From the NCBI GenBank assembly GCA_900554345.1, contig USHH01000091.1:1-8346 (forward strand): a stretch of 8,346 nt of DNA. The letters are read 5' to 3'. The position numbers were made by a program, and so were the translations under genes. Of the stretch, positions 1-5,812 are shown one piece after another (the stretch's first letter is position 1; the number at the start of each line of letters is the position of its first letter). The DNA is from an uncultured Bacteroidales bacterium (GTDB lineage Bacteria > Bacteroidota > Bacteroidia > Bacteroidales > Muribaculaceae). The notes beneath the pieces are model-generated. The model did not search any database and was not told the origin of the DNA. It saw only the letters and a program-made list of their open reading frames with translations.

Positions 1-15
1 CCGGCGTTGCGGGTC

Positions 16-1197
16 ATGCCAGCCGTTCTGACCGCGCCGGAGGCACGGCATGCCGTGCTGGGGGCCAGCAGCGCCTTCCGCTGGCTCAACTGCCTGCCCT
101 CGGCGCTGAGGGAGGCGGAGAAGGAGGACCGCGACACGTCGTTCACGCGCGAGGGGACCGCCGCCCACTGGCTGGCCGCGAAACTTGCCGCATTGATAAA
201 CGACGTGGAGCGGGACCCGGACCCCGAGGGGGACGCCGAGGCCAAGGCGATCCTGGCGGAGACGGAGCCCTGCGATAAAGAGGAGATGAACCGTCACGCC
301 GAGGGGTACGCCACCTTTGTCCGGGAACGTCTTGCCGAGGCCCGCAGGCGCAGTTCCGACGCCGTGGTGCTGCTCGAGCGGCGCGTGGACTTCTCCGGCA
401 TCGTGCCCCGGGGCTTCGGCACCGCCGACTGCCTGATCATCGCCGACGGCGTGATGGAGGTGATCGACTACAAGTACGGCAAGGGGGTGCGCGTCTACGC
501 CGAGGACAACCCCCAGATGGCGCTCTACGCCTTGGGAGCCCTCGCCGCCTACGGCTGGGACTACGACGTCCGGAAGGTGGTGATGACCATCTACCAGCCG
601 AGGCTGGGGCACGTGGACACATGGGAGCGGACGGCCGACGAGCTGTGGCGGTGGGCCGGCGGGGAGTGCCAGCCGAAGGCGCTGCTCGCGGCGCAGGGCA
701 AGGGGGCCTACAGCTGCGGCGAGTGGTGCCGGTTTTGCAAGATACGCTCGGAGAGCTCCCCCTACGCCGTGCAGATGGCCGGCGTGGCCGCCCTCCACAT
801 CAGGGAGCCGGAGATCAGTCTGGAGACCCTGGGGCGTGACGTGCTGCCCGTGGCCGCGAGCATGAAGGCGTGGATCGCGGGCGTCGAGGAGCGGGCGCTG
901 AAGGCCGCCGTGGCCGGCGAGACGGTGCCCGGCTGGAAGGTGGTCGAGGGGAAGGGGAAGCGCGTGATCGCCGACCCGGAGGCCGCGAGAAAGGCGCTCG
1001 AGGAGGCGGGCTACGCCGACATCCTGAAGCCCGCCGAGCTGCCGATGACCACCCTGGAGAAGATGGCCGGCCGGAAGCGCTTCTCGGAGCTCTGCGGAGC
1101 GTGGATCGAGAAGAGGCCCGGAAAGCCGGCCCTCGCCCCCGAGGGCGACGCGCGGGATCCCTTCGACGTGAGCGGCGACTTCGACGCTTTTGAATAA
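16..1197 (+). CDS. DUF2800 family phage protein, Cas4/RecB-like PD-(D/E)XK nuclease
   Basis: Predicted phage exonuclease of the RecB/Cas4 fold, probably acting with the next gene's ssDNA-binding protein in replication or recombination. Numbered from ATG 16 (393 aa), the N-terminus carries the family's HAVLGASSAFRWLNC block. The nuclease core GTADC...MEVIDYKYGKG gives candidate metal ligands D138 and D151 with K153, followed by NPQMALYALGA with Q167, as in RecB-type motifs. C26 plus C234, C238 and C241 (CGEWCRFC) resemble the split four-cysteine Fe-S clamp of Cas4/AddB nucleases. The C-terminus is acidic and low-complexity. The frame is open to the window edge and an in-frame TTG lies at 7, so the start is uncertain; ATG 16 is chosen as the first ATG. 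No SD is visible. Family assignment is from motif memory; the Fe-S cluster and nuclease activity are inferred. Confidence 0.85.
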   Translation: MPAVLTAPEARHAVLGASSAFRWLNCLPSALREAEKEDRDTSFTREGTAAHWLAAKLAALINDVERDPDPEGDAEAKAILAETEPCDKEEMNRHAEGYATFVRERLAEARRRSSDAVVLLERRVDFSGIVPRGFGTADCLIIADGVMEVIDYKYGKGVRVYAEDNPQMALYALGALAAYGWDYDVRKVVMTIYQPRLGHVDTWERTADELWRWAGGECQPKALLAAQGKGAYSCGEWCRFCKIRSESSPYAVQMAGVAALHIREPEISLETLGRDVLPVAASMKAWIAGVEERALKAAVAGETVPGWKVVEGKGKRVIADPEAARKALEEAGYADILKPAELPMTTLEKMAGRKRFSELCGAWIEKRPGKPALAPEGDARDPFDVSGDFDAFE

Positions 1198-1217
1198 GAG
1201 TCAAGAGTCAAGAGTCA
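1197..1217 (+). repeat. Three tandem copies of AGAGTCA
   Basis: Three exact 7-bp units (AGAGTCA) begin at the stop codon of the DUF2800 gene. They are followed at once by a small hairpin, AAGGC-TGAA-GCCTT (1217-1230), with no T tract. This may be slippage-generated intergenic DNA or part of a weak processing or termination site. Confidence 0.8.
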
Positions 1218-1242
1218 AGGCTGAAGCCTTCGGACTTATCAA

Positions 1243-1262
1243 AAACATTGAATAAACATTGA
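1243..1262 (+). repeat. Direct repeat AAACATTGA, 11-bp period
   Basis: Two exact copies of AAACATTGA (1243-1251 and 1254-1262) lie one helical turn apart, just upstream of an A9 tract (1272-1280) and the DUF2815 start. The spacing suits side-by-side protein binding, but no factor can be named. The A-rich stretch before the start codon is typical of SD-less Bacteroidota translation starts. Confidence 0.6.
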
Positions 1263-1290
1263 GAACCAATTAAAAAAAAACAGAGACAAA

Positions 1291-1848
1291 ATGGAAGGAA
1301 GAACAGACATCCAGATCAGGGCGCCGAGGATAAAGGACGCCACGAGACTTGTGATCGGTCCGGTGCGGACCGTGTACGCGCACCTCGACGCCCCCTACGA
1401 GGGGGAGACCACGAAGCCCGGCGAGGGGAAATACGAGCTCGGGCTGCTGATTCCGAAGGATGCCGAGGAGACAGTGTCGGCGCTGCTGAACGCCGAGACC
1501 GCGGCGCTGAAGGAGAAGTTCCCCAAGAAGCCGATGAACCCGCGGCCGCTGCTGCGCGACGGGGCGGAGAAGGGCTTCGACGGCTACTGGCTGATCGTGG
1601 CCAAGAGCAAGCGGAAGGTCGACTGCTTCTCCGGCGGTCGTGAGAGGCTGGAGCCCTCGGAGGTGTACTCGGGGTGCTGGTGCTGCGCGAGCCTCAACAT
1701 CTTCGGCTACGACGTGACCGGCAACAAGGGGGCCGGCGCGGGCCTGAACGGAGTGCAGAAGGTGGCCGACGACACGCCGCTGGGCGGCGGAGGGTGCGAC
1801 GCCGACGACTTCGAGAGCTACGGGGACCAGGGCGGCGACGACTGGTGA
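1291..1848 (+). CDS. DUF2815 family ssDNA-binding protein (gp2.5-like OB fold)
   Basis: Single-stranded DNA-binding protein of phage replication/recombination, 185 aa, a typical length for the family. Visible family blocks are KYELGLLIPKD near residue 50, GYWLIVAKSKRKVDCF around residues 97-112, and VYSGCWCCASLNIFGYD at 125-141, then the LNGVQKVADDTPLGGG segment. The tail from about residue 170 is acidic and ends in GGDDW, the acidic-aromatic terminus SSBs use to recruit partner proteins. It follows the DUF2800 gene after 93 nt; this nuclease-plus-SSB order is common in phage replication modules. No SD is present: the leader is A-rich and ends CAGAGACAAA before the ATG. The SSB role rests on family knowledge; the partner role of the tail is inferred. 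Confidence 0.88.
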   Translation: MEGRTDIQIRAPRIKDATRLVIGPVRTVYAHLDAPYEGETTKPGEGKYELGLLIPKDAEETVSALLNAETAALKEKFPKKPMNPRPLLRDGAEKGFDGYWLIVAKSKRKVDCFSGGRERLEPSEVYSGCWCCASLNIFGYDVTGNKGAGAGLNGVQKVADDTPLGGGGCDADDFESYGDQGGDDW

Positions 1849-1857
1849 CACACTATT

Positions 1858-1886
1858 CCCGGAGCGCCCCTTGCGGGGTCTCCGGG
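1858..1886 (+). terminator. Strong GC hairpin between DUF2815 and the next gene
   Basis: CCCGGAG (1858-1864) pairs with CTCCGGG (1880-1886), and CCCC (1867-1870) with GGGG (1875-1878), around a TTGC loop with a small internal loop. It starts 10 nt after the DUF2815 stop. No U tract follows (AGCCACAGAG), so it may be an RNA-processing or stability hairpin, or a factor-assisted or leaky terminator, and not a classical intrinsic one. Confidence 0.5.
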
Positions 1887-1919
1887 AGCCACAGAGACAA
1901 TCTTTAAACCTAAGACGAT

Positions 1920-2237
1920 ATGGACATCATCAGGAGAGTGAAAGAGGCCCTGAGGGGCCACAGGGAGGCCCGGCTGTCGCGTATGCGCGCGGCGCGGGAG
2001 GCCATGGTCAGGGAGAGCGTGGACATCAGGGAGGCCGGCGGCGCCATCTGGATCACCGTCGACGGAGTGGCGGTGCGGCGGATGAAGTGCTACGAGAGCC
2101 ACTCCGACATCATGCGGGCCGTGATGGAGACGCGTCTGGCGGCCGTCGACTACTGGCGTCAGACGCACGGCTACGGAGGCCCGGAGCCGGAGGAGGAGTT
2201 GCCCGACATCGATGACCTGCAATGGGAGGAGCTGTGA
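1920..2237 (+). CDS. Hypothetical protein, 105 aa, charged
   Basis: I do not recognise a family. The N-terminus is strongly basic and probably helical (MDIIRRVKEALRGHREARLSRMRAARE), the middle is mixed alpha/beta (GGAIWITVDGVAVRRM), and the C-terminus is acidic (PEPEEELPDIDDLQWEEL). No membrane segment or cysteine motif is seen. GC-rich codon use matches the upstream replication genes, so it belongs to the phage backbone and not to the AT-richer cassette downstream. The leader shares ACAGAGACAA (1891-1900) with the DUF2815 leader (1280-1289). Its TGA overlaps the GTG start of a 44-codon ORF (GTGA), indicating translational coupling. Likely a small early phage protein; function unknown. Confidence 0.7.
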   Translation: MDIIRRVKEALRGHREARLSRMRAAREAMVRESVDIREAGGAIWITVDGVAVRRMKCYESHSDIMRAVMETRLAAVDYWRQTHGYGGPEPEEELPDIDDLQWEEL

Positions 2238-2368
2238 GCCATGCCGTGACGAGGCCGCTGTTCGCGATGTACTGCAAGTGCGTCAAGACGGTGGCCATTA
2301 AGAAAGCCCGTGAAGTGAAACTGAATGAAAGGATAACGAAATCAGAGGAGTCAGGAGAATCATCATGA
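2234..2368 (+). CDS. Small ORF, 44 aa, possibly a chimeric or truncated gene at the cassette edge
   Basis: A GTG-start ORF begins SHAVTRPLFAMYCKCVKTVA and ends KSEESGESS. It overlaps both neighbours by exactly 4 nt: GTGA with the stop of the preceding gene and ATGA with the start of the next. That double coupling is the main reason to believe it is translated. Its first ~20 codons are GC-rich like the upstream genes; the remainder is AT-richer (KKAREVKLNERITKSEE) like the downstream cassette. I infer that the recombination joint lies near 2290-2300 and that this is the 5' stub of an older gene fused to leader sequence of the incoming cassette. No family recognised; it could also be only a translated spacer. 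Confidence 0.45.
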   Translation: MSHAVTRPLFAMYCKCVKTVAIKKAREVKLNERITKSEESGESS

Positions 2369-2622
2369 AAATAGCTAAATACACTATGTATGTCGAAATC
2401 CGCGACTACGAGGATATAACGGCAAAAGAGTTGGAGTCTGAGATTGAGAGACGGGTGTTGGACCAGGGTGCTCTCAATGGTACGTGCTTTCTGAAAGAAG
2501 AGGCATCGCGCATCATAGACACCGATGATTGGACTGCCGAACAGATGGATAGCCGACCGCTGAACTTTATCGGCAATATTCACAATCCCGAAGTATGGGA
2601 GAAAGAACTGAAAGGAGAGTAA
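2365..2622 (+). CDS. Hypothetical protein, 85 aa
   Basis: A small acidic protein beginning MKIAKYTMYVEIRDYEDITAKELESEIERRVL. The start suggests a beta strand followed by a helix, with a conserved-looking NPEVWEKE segment near the C-terminus. The start is supported by an SD (AGGAGA at 2353-2358, 6 nt upstream) and by the ATGA overlap with the preceding short ORF. No catalytic or metal motif or membrane segment is seen. It is the first full gene of the AT-richer accessory cassette, and the next gene follows after 2 nt. Function unknown. Confidence 0.7.
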   Translation: MKIAKYTMYVEIRDYEDITAKELESEIERRVLDQGALNGTCFLKEEASRIIDTDDWTAEQMDSRPLNFIGNIHNPEVWEKELKGE

Positions 2623-2624
2623 CT

Positions 2625-2921
2625 ATGGATGACACCGAAATAACCGCCCTCGCCCGCGAGTTTGCGGAGGAAATGACAAAAGACATCCCACACGACAACG
2701 ACATCAAGTCTTTGCGTGAATCAGCAATTAAACTGAACACAGAGGGCTTTGAGAAACACCTAAGATGGTTGCTCTGCCGCTACCGCCTTGTGAGGAAAGA
2801 CAACCCTGCAATTCTTTTAGGCATGGTCTCCAATGGCGAGTACAACGCCAAATTCGCAGAAGGCGTAGAGGCTACAATCGGATTGCTCTTCCCCGACCTC
2901 GAAAAGGAGGCGGAGGGATGA
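2625..2921 (+). CDS. Hypothetical protein, 98 aa
   Basis: An all-helical looking soluble protein beginning MDDTEITALAREFAEEMTKD, with a hydrophobic helical middle (FEKHLRWLLCRYRLVRKDNP) and a C-terminal helix ending FPDLEKEAEG. ATG 2625 is chosen because GGAG at 2614-2617 lies upstream at SD distance and the preceding gene stops 2 nt before; an earlier in-frame start at 2595 would overlap that gene by 28 nt. Its stop overlaps the next start (ATGA). I believe similar proteins occur in gut Bacteroidales phage early operons, from memory only; no function can be assigned. Confidence 0.7.
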   Translation: MDDTEITALAREFAEEMTKDIPHDNDIKSLRESAIKLNTEGFEKHLRWLLCRYRLVRKDNPAILLGMVSNGEYNAKFAEGVEATIGLLFPDLEKEAEG

Positions 2922-3106
2922 AAAAGCGCAAAATCATCGGAGCCAAAGTTGAGCTTCTTGAAACTATCAAGAATCGCGGCGGCGCAGTCTTTGAGAAAGG
3001 CTCAATAATGACAATATGGCAGTCATATTACGGGTATGGCCTTAAAGACGATAAAGGCAGATATATAACGAGAGTTGAACATAAATGCGTGAAATTTATA
3101 GACTGA
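2918..3106 (+). CDS. Small basic hypothetical protein, 62 aa
   Basis: A 62-aa lysine-rich protein (MKKRKIIGAKVELLETIKNR, later YITRVEHKCVKFID) with predicted alternating short beta strands and glycine turns (SYYGYGLKDDKGRYIT). The pattern recalls a small SH3-like barrel of the KOW or DUF-type folds, which is inference from residue pattern. The start overlaps the previous stop (ATGA), with an SD-like AAAGGAGG at 2903-2910. The next gene starts 3 nt downstream. No further function is visible. Confidence 0.65.
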   Translation: MKKRKIIGAKVELLETIKNRGGAVFEKGSIMTIWQSYYGYGLKDDKGRYITRVEHKCVKFID

Positions 3107-3109
3107 ATT

Positions 3110-3718
3110 ATGACACAAACCGAATACGAACAGAAGAAGCAGGAGTGCTGGGAGAACTTTAAGTTTGCCCTTCGTGCTCCCAATACCGACAGAAAGACAT
3201 TTGACTACATCTTCGACCGCGCCTACGCCCTCGGCAGAGATGCAGAGTCAATCACGCAGGAGGAGATTGAAAAGGCGGCAGATGAAGCCATCAGGAAAGA
3301 ATACCTCTGCGAGAGATGCGCATGGAAAGATAATTGCGACCATTGCGGAGGAAGCAACACGGCATTTGATTGCTGTGAGTGTCCTGCTGATTCGTATGAG
3401 GACGGATTCAAGGCAGGTGCCAACTTCGCCCTCGGCAAGCAGGAGAAGGACGCTGACACCGTGATTCAAGGATGGGTGTGCCGCGACAAAGACGGTGGCT
3501 TGTTTATCTTCCGCGAAAATGAAAAATCCGAAATATACCTTATCGACGAAGGCTACTGGAGAGCAACTAAAGTCAACGTAAAAGGTGACAAACTGATCAG
3601 TTTTGTAGGCAACGGAGGCAAGCGGCTTGGTTATCCGCTGAATGAATGCTTCCCCGACCTCACATGGTCAGACGGACCGCAGGAGTGTGAAATAATCATC
3701 AAACGAAAGAAGAAATGA
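3110..3718 (+). CDS. Cysteine-cluster protein, 202 aa, putative zinc-binding
   Basis: A three-part protein. Residues 1-65 are helical and acidic (TEYEQKKQECWENFKFAL, ITQEEIEKAADEAIRKE). Residues 67-91 hold C67, C70, C76, C79, C88, C89 and C91 (CERCAWKDNC, CDHCGG, CCEC), enough ligands for one or two structural zinc ions. Residues 121-202 look like a beta-rich domain starting GWVCRDKDGGLFIFRENE and ending in a basic KRKKK tail. GWV-RDKDG-type domains are familiar to me from small Bacteroidales phage proteins, from memory only. The gene starts 3 nt after its neighbour and ends overlapping the next start (ATGA), so it is co-translated within the cassette. Zinc binding and any nucleic-acid role are inferred; function unknown. 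Confidence 0.7.
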   Translation: MTQTEYEQKKQECWENFKFALRAPNTDRKTFDYIFDRAYALGRDAESITQEEIEKAADEAIRKEYLCERCAWKDNCDHCGGSNTAFDCCECPADSYEDGFKAGANFALGKQEKDADTVIQGWVCRDKDGGLFIFRENEKSEIYLIDEGYWRATKVNVKGDKLISFVGNGGKRLGYPLNECFPDLTWSDGPQECEIIIKRKKK

Positions 3719-4254
3719 TATTGACAATAGAAGAAGCAAGAGTGCTTTATGCACAAGGAGGCATGGCGCGAGAAGTATCATTAAGGGAATATTCAGAAGG
3801 AGAAATTCTGAATGACTACACCGCTGTTACCAAACTTCCCAATGAATCTGAAAGTCTGAATACTCCGACAGTTAAGCTGTACGCAAGACTATACGAAGTC
3901 TACAAAACAATCTCAAAAGGCAGACCGATAAAACTTACCGTTGGTGCGTCTTGCTATTTACCTAAGTTAATACTTTCAAACGTAGCTTTCCGTCCAAACA
4001 ACGGCTCATTTGTCGGAAAGGTTAAGATTGATAATAACACCTATTCCATCTTTATAAACACTCGTCAAGCATCTTGGGAAGGACGATTAGGTTTTGAAAA
4101 CGATGGCGTTCCTTGTGGAACTGGAATACTTGATAATCGCTGGTGTTTCAGAGACAAAGCGCAAGCAGAGCACTTTGTAAAGCACTTCTACAAAGAACTA
4201 ATTCAAGTTGAATTGGGAGATTTATATACAGTAAATTTTATTGACAATGACTAA
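3715..4254 (+). CDS. Hypothetical protein, 179 aa, the most AT-rich gene
   Basis: Not recognised. It starts MILTIEEARVLYAQGGMARE, then has a mixed alpha/beta body with several aromatic residues (LYARLYEVYKT, NTYSIFINTRQASWEGRLGF) and a C-terminal helical stretch (RDKAQAEHFVKHFYKELIQ). No signal peptide, membrane span or recognisable catalytic motif is seen. Sampled sequence is about 38% GC, the lowest in the window, and strikingly different from the ~65% phage backbone, suggesting recent transfer. The start overlaps the previous stop (ATGA), and the end overlaps the next gene by 8 nt, so it is part of one translationally coupled chain. Confidence 0.7.
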   Translation: MILTIEEARVLYAQGGMAREVSLREYSEGEILNDYTAVTKLPNESESLNTPTVKLYARLYEVYKTISKGRPIKLTVGASCYLPKLILSNVAFRPNNGSFVGKVKIDNNTYSIFINTRQASWEGRLGFENDGVPCGTGILDNRWCFRDKAQAEHFVKHFYKELIQVELGDLYTVNFIDND

Positions 4255-4870
4255 AGAACTACAAGACCTTGCGTGGTCAGTCCTCCCGAAAGAGTTCAAG
4301 GAGGAAGTGAAGAAAGTTGCTCGCATATACAGTGGTCGTACATCAGCACTGTTTGGAGCGGAAAGATACATTGCGAACAAGTTCCTTGATGAATTTATAG
4401 GACTTTTCGGCCTCCACAACCTCACCTCTGACGCGGAGGGAGAGGAGATGCTACATATAAGACGATCCGAAGTCATAAGAAGATATGAAGCATACTCAAA
4501 AGAATCTGCCAACGTGAAGAACAATGAGTCGTATCTTCAATTCTGTGAGGGTAGGTTGAATGCTTTAACCAACCTTTTCGGCTCCAAGTGCCTGCCGGAT
4601 GAGATTAAACCCACCGAATCCGGCAGGGTTGAAGAGCCGAAGCATCATATTCCCGACCCCGCGAAAATGATGGACGGCATCGTCAAGGACGGATTCCGCG
4701 AGCACAACAGACTGCATATAGCGGCTATGCTTGCTGCCGGAATCCTTGCCAATCGAAAGCTGACCGAGTGGCAGGACATAGACAGAGAGACAAATCCGGG
4801 AATCGTCAAGGCTTCACTGCGCTATGCCGACGCGCTGATGAAGGCAGCGAAGAGAGGAGGCGGGAAATGA
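4247..4870 (+). CDS. Hypothetical two-domain protein, 207 aa
   Basis: Residues 1-113 form a helical N-terminal region (MTKELQDLAWSVLPKEFKEE, later RRSEVIRRYEAYSKES). A linker at 116-127 (LPDEIKPTESGR) is encoded inside a DNA inverted repeat. Residues 128-207 form a second helical domain (MMDGIVKDGFREHNRLHIAA, MLAAGILAN, ending KRGGGK). I have a memory of both halves in Bacteroidales phage and prophage proteins but know no function. ATG 4247 is preferred over TTG 4241. It overlaps the previous gene by 8 nt and the next by ATGA. GC content rises toward the 3' end, so the right edge of the AT-rich cassette may lie within this gene near its linker; this is inference. Confidence 0.7.
   Translation: MTKELQDLAWSVLPKEFKEEVKKVARIYSGRTSALFGAERYIANKFLDEFIGLFGLHNLTSDAEGEEMLHIRRSEVIRRYEAYSKESANVKNNESYLQFCEGRLNALTNLFGSKCLPDEIKPTESGRVEEPKHHIPDPAKMMDGIVKDGFREHNRLHIAAMLAAGILANRKLTEWQDIDRETNPGIVKASLRYADALMKAAKRGGGK
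4591..4627 (+). repeat. 10-bp perfect inverted repeat inside the 207-aa gene
   Basis: CCTGCCGGAT (4591-4600) and ATCCGGCAGG (4618-4627) flank a 17-nt spacer. It lies in the coding sequence at the boundary between the two apparent domains. It could fold in mRNA, be a protein-binding site, or mark a recombination joint. Confidence 0.6.
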
Positions 4871-5070
4871 TACGCAGGTGTTTCACGGTCTATTGCGACA
4901 TATGCCGCAGGGAGCTCGGAAGCTATCCCGGCCACAAGCCGACACTCATGCAGCTCCACGCCGACGGCGTGGGGATAGCGTTCCGCGACGGCAGGCCGTC
5001 GACGCTCTGCCCGGGATGCTGCGGCCGGCAGGCCAACACGATAAAACCAACAGACAAACCGACAAAATAA
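4867..5070 (+). CDS. Small zinc-ribbon-like protein, 67 aa
   Basis: This 67-aa protein has two CxxC knuckles, C10-DI-C13 and C48-PG-C51 (with an extra C52), separated by about 34 residues of mixed sequence. That layout is typical of a small zinc ribbon. The tail NTIKPTDKPTK is polar. The start overlaps the previous stop (ATGA). GC content returns to about 67%, matching the phage backbone, so this gene probably belongs to the original operon. Zinc binding is inferred from ligand spacing; likely roles would be DNA or protein binding, but no partner is evident. Confidence 0.65.
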   Translation: MIRRCFTVYCDICRRELGSYPGHKPTLMQLHADGVGIAFRDGRPSTLCPGCCGRQANTIKPTDKPTK

Positions 5071-5078
5071 TCAATGAT

Positions 5079-5348
5079 ATGGAAACAAAAGAAGAGAAAG
5101 GCGAGAGAATAGCGAAGGCGAGCATGGAGGTGATAGAGCTCCTCGGCGACGGGGGGTTCACTAACGGCGAGAGCGCCGTCATACTCACGCGTTGCCTGGC
5201 GTCGCTGATCGTCGCCAACACCGACAAGGGGAAAAGAGACGAGACGCTGGCCACCGGCATCATGTTGCCGACGGAATCGGTGGCGAGGCTCGAGAAGGCT
5301 ATCGATGCAGGCGTCCTGGAGAAGCCGGAGGAGGGAGGAGGGGAATGA
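5079..5348 (+). CDS. Hypothetical protein, 89 aa
   Basis: A helical small protein beginning METKEEKGERIAKASMEVIE, with a hydrophobic middle (ESAVILTRCLASLIVAN) too short and polar-flanked to be a convincing membrane span, and a C-terminal helix ending EKPEEGGGE. ATG 5079 lies 8 nt after the preceding stop in an A-rich context without SD. It is the last gene of the rightward run; its stop codon lies in the loop of a hairpin shared with the convergent regulator gene. No family recognised. Confidence 0.65.
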   Translation: METKEEKGERIAKASMEVIELLGDGGFTNGESAVILTRCLASLIVANTDKGKRDETLATGIMLPTESVARLEKAIDAGVLEKPEEGGGE

Positions 5349-5356
5349 GTCCCCTC
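5338..5356. terminator. Hairpin between convergent genes
   Basis: GAGGGGA (5338-5344) pairs with TCCCCTC (5350-5356) around ATGAG, which contains the rightward stop codon. The right arm overlaps the leftward regulator's stop. Position suggests a two-way terminator, but there is no T tract on either side, so the claim is weak. Confidence 0.4.
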
Positions 5357-5564
5357 ACTCCCCTCCGGCGGCATGGTAGGCGCGTATGGCGCGCACGATG
5401 TATGCCGACTGCTTCCCGCGCCCGAGGGCGTCGAGGATCGCCGCCACATCGTCGGGCACCCGCAGCGCGATCGAGCGTGCCGTGGAGCGGGGCCTTCCGG
5501 CCCCCTTGCGGGCCCCTCCCCATGAGGCGGGGGCGGCCTGCGTGAGATCATCAACGTTTTGCAT
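5355..5564 (-). CDS. Ribbon-helix-helix DNA-binding protein, 69 aa
   Basis: A small transcription factor or antitoxin-type DNA-binding protein. Residues 16-26 are GGARKGAGRPR, a basic AT-hook-like lead common before RHH domains. Residues 31-38 (SIALRVPD) form the predicted DNA-contacting strand, followed by helix 1 (DDVAAILDALG) and helix 2 (KQSAYIVRAIRAYHA). It is leftward and convergent with the preceding operon. Its start codon lies within the -33/-7 spacer of a rightward promoter, so protein bound near its own start could control that promoter. No toxin gene is adjacent, which favours a phage repressor or autoregulator over a toxin-antitoxin role. Fold assignment is good; target and function are inferred. 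Confidence 0.75.
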   Translation of the reverse strand: MQNVDDLTQAAPASWGGARKGAGRPRSTARSIALRVPDDVAAILDALGRGKQSAYIVRAIRAYHAAGGE

Positions 5565-5589
5565 GATTCAAGTAATTTGGTTAACTTTG
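5558..5589 (+). promoter_or_regulatory. Bacteroides-type promoter, rightward
   Basis: TTTG (5558-5561), a 20-nt spacer, then TAACTTTG (5582-5589) exactly match the Bacteroidota primary sigma consensus (TTTG / TAnnTTTG). Transcription would start near 5595 and run through the control region toward the methyltransferase gene at 5844, antisense to the 22-codon leftward ORF. The -33 box sits inside the regulator gene's first codons. Confidence 0.7.
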
Positions 5590-5611
5590 CGACACTGAAT
5601 CAAAAGGCGAT

Positions 5612-5632
5612 GGGGAGGGCTTCCGCCCTCCC
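5612..5632 (-). terminator. GC hairpin after the 22-codon leftward ORF
   Basis: GGGAGGGC (5613-5620) pairs perfectly with GCCCTCCC (5625-5632) around a TTCC loop. For leftward transcription it lies 5 nt after the stop codon at 5638 and is followed, 6 nt on, by a TTTT run (5602-5605 on the other strand). Likely a weak terminator of the small leftward unit; for rightward transcripts it would be an early leader hairpin. Confidence 0.45.
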
Positions 5633-5637
5633 GGAGG

Positions 5638-5706
5638 TCAGAACCGGATTTCGATTTTAAACCTGACCCTCCACACTTTGAAAGAGACTGCAATCTTCGT
5701 TTTCAT
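5638..5706 (-). CDS. Very small leftward ORF, 22 aa, basic/hydrophobic
   Basis: A 22-codon ORF beginning MKTKIAVSFKVWRV and ending KIEIRF, with alternating basic and hydrophobic residues, as an amphipathic strand or helix would have. Support comes from its setting: a perfect Bacteroides-type promoter about 75 nt upstream on the same strand and a GC hairpin right after the stop. No SD is visible. The 5' leader contains a second hairpin (5728-5752). It could instead be a small noncoding RNA whose ORF is chance. I cannot name a family. Confidence 0.4.
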   Translation of the reverse strand: MKTKIAVSFKVWRVRFKIEIRF

Positions 5707-5727
5707 CGTGTATCGTCTTTTGGTTCT

Positions 5728-5752
5728 TCCTCCCGGTCTACCGGTCGGAGGA
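5728..5752 (-). promoter_or_regulatory. Leader hairpin upstream of the 22-codon ORF
   Basis: TCCTCC (5728-5733) pairs with GGAGGA (5747-5752), and CGG (5734-5736) with CCG (5741-5743), with a 3-nt bulge (5744-5746) and a TCTA loop. It lies in the untranslated leader of the leftward unit. On the leftward RNA the arms read UCCUCC and GGAGGA, so an SD-like GGAGGA is held in the stem. Confidence 0.45.
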
Positions 5753-5781
5753 TTCACCGGCAATCTCTCTTGACTGCACTG

Positions 5782-5812
5782 CAAAGTTAGCGAATATTCT
5801 TGAATTAGCAAA
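5782..5812 (-). promoter_or_regulatory. Bacteroides-type promoter, leftward
   Basis: Read on the minus strand: TTTG (5812-5809), 19-nt spacer, TAACTTTG (5789-5782), an exact consensus match. Transcription would start near 5776 and run through the 22-codon ORF, possibly on into the ribbon-helix-helix gene. Confidence 0.75.

Noticed and set aside
815..1204. Long leftward ORFs opposite the DUF2800 gene, and similar ones opposite DUF2815, the methyltransferase and the primase gene
   Set aside because: Arg/Pro/Ser-rich shadow frames typical of GC-rich coding DNA; no motif or start signal.
1217..1230. Hairpin AAGGC-TGAA-GCCTT as terminator of the DUF2800 gene
   Set aside because: Only 5 bp and no T tract; mentioned as a weak structure only.
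5610..5660. 16-codon rightward ORF just after the rightward promoter
   Set aside because: Too short, spans the GC hairpin, and lacks an SD; could be a leader peptide but unsupported.
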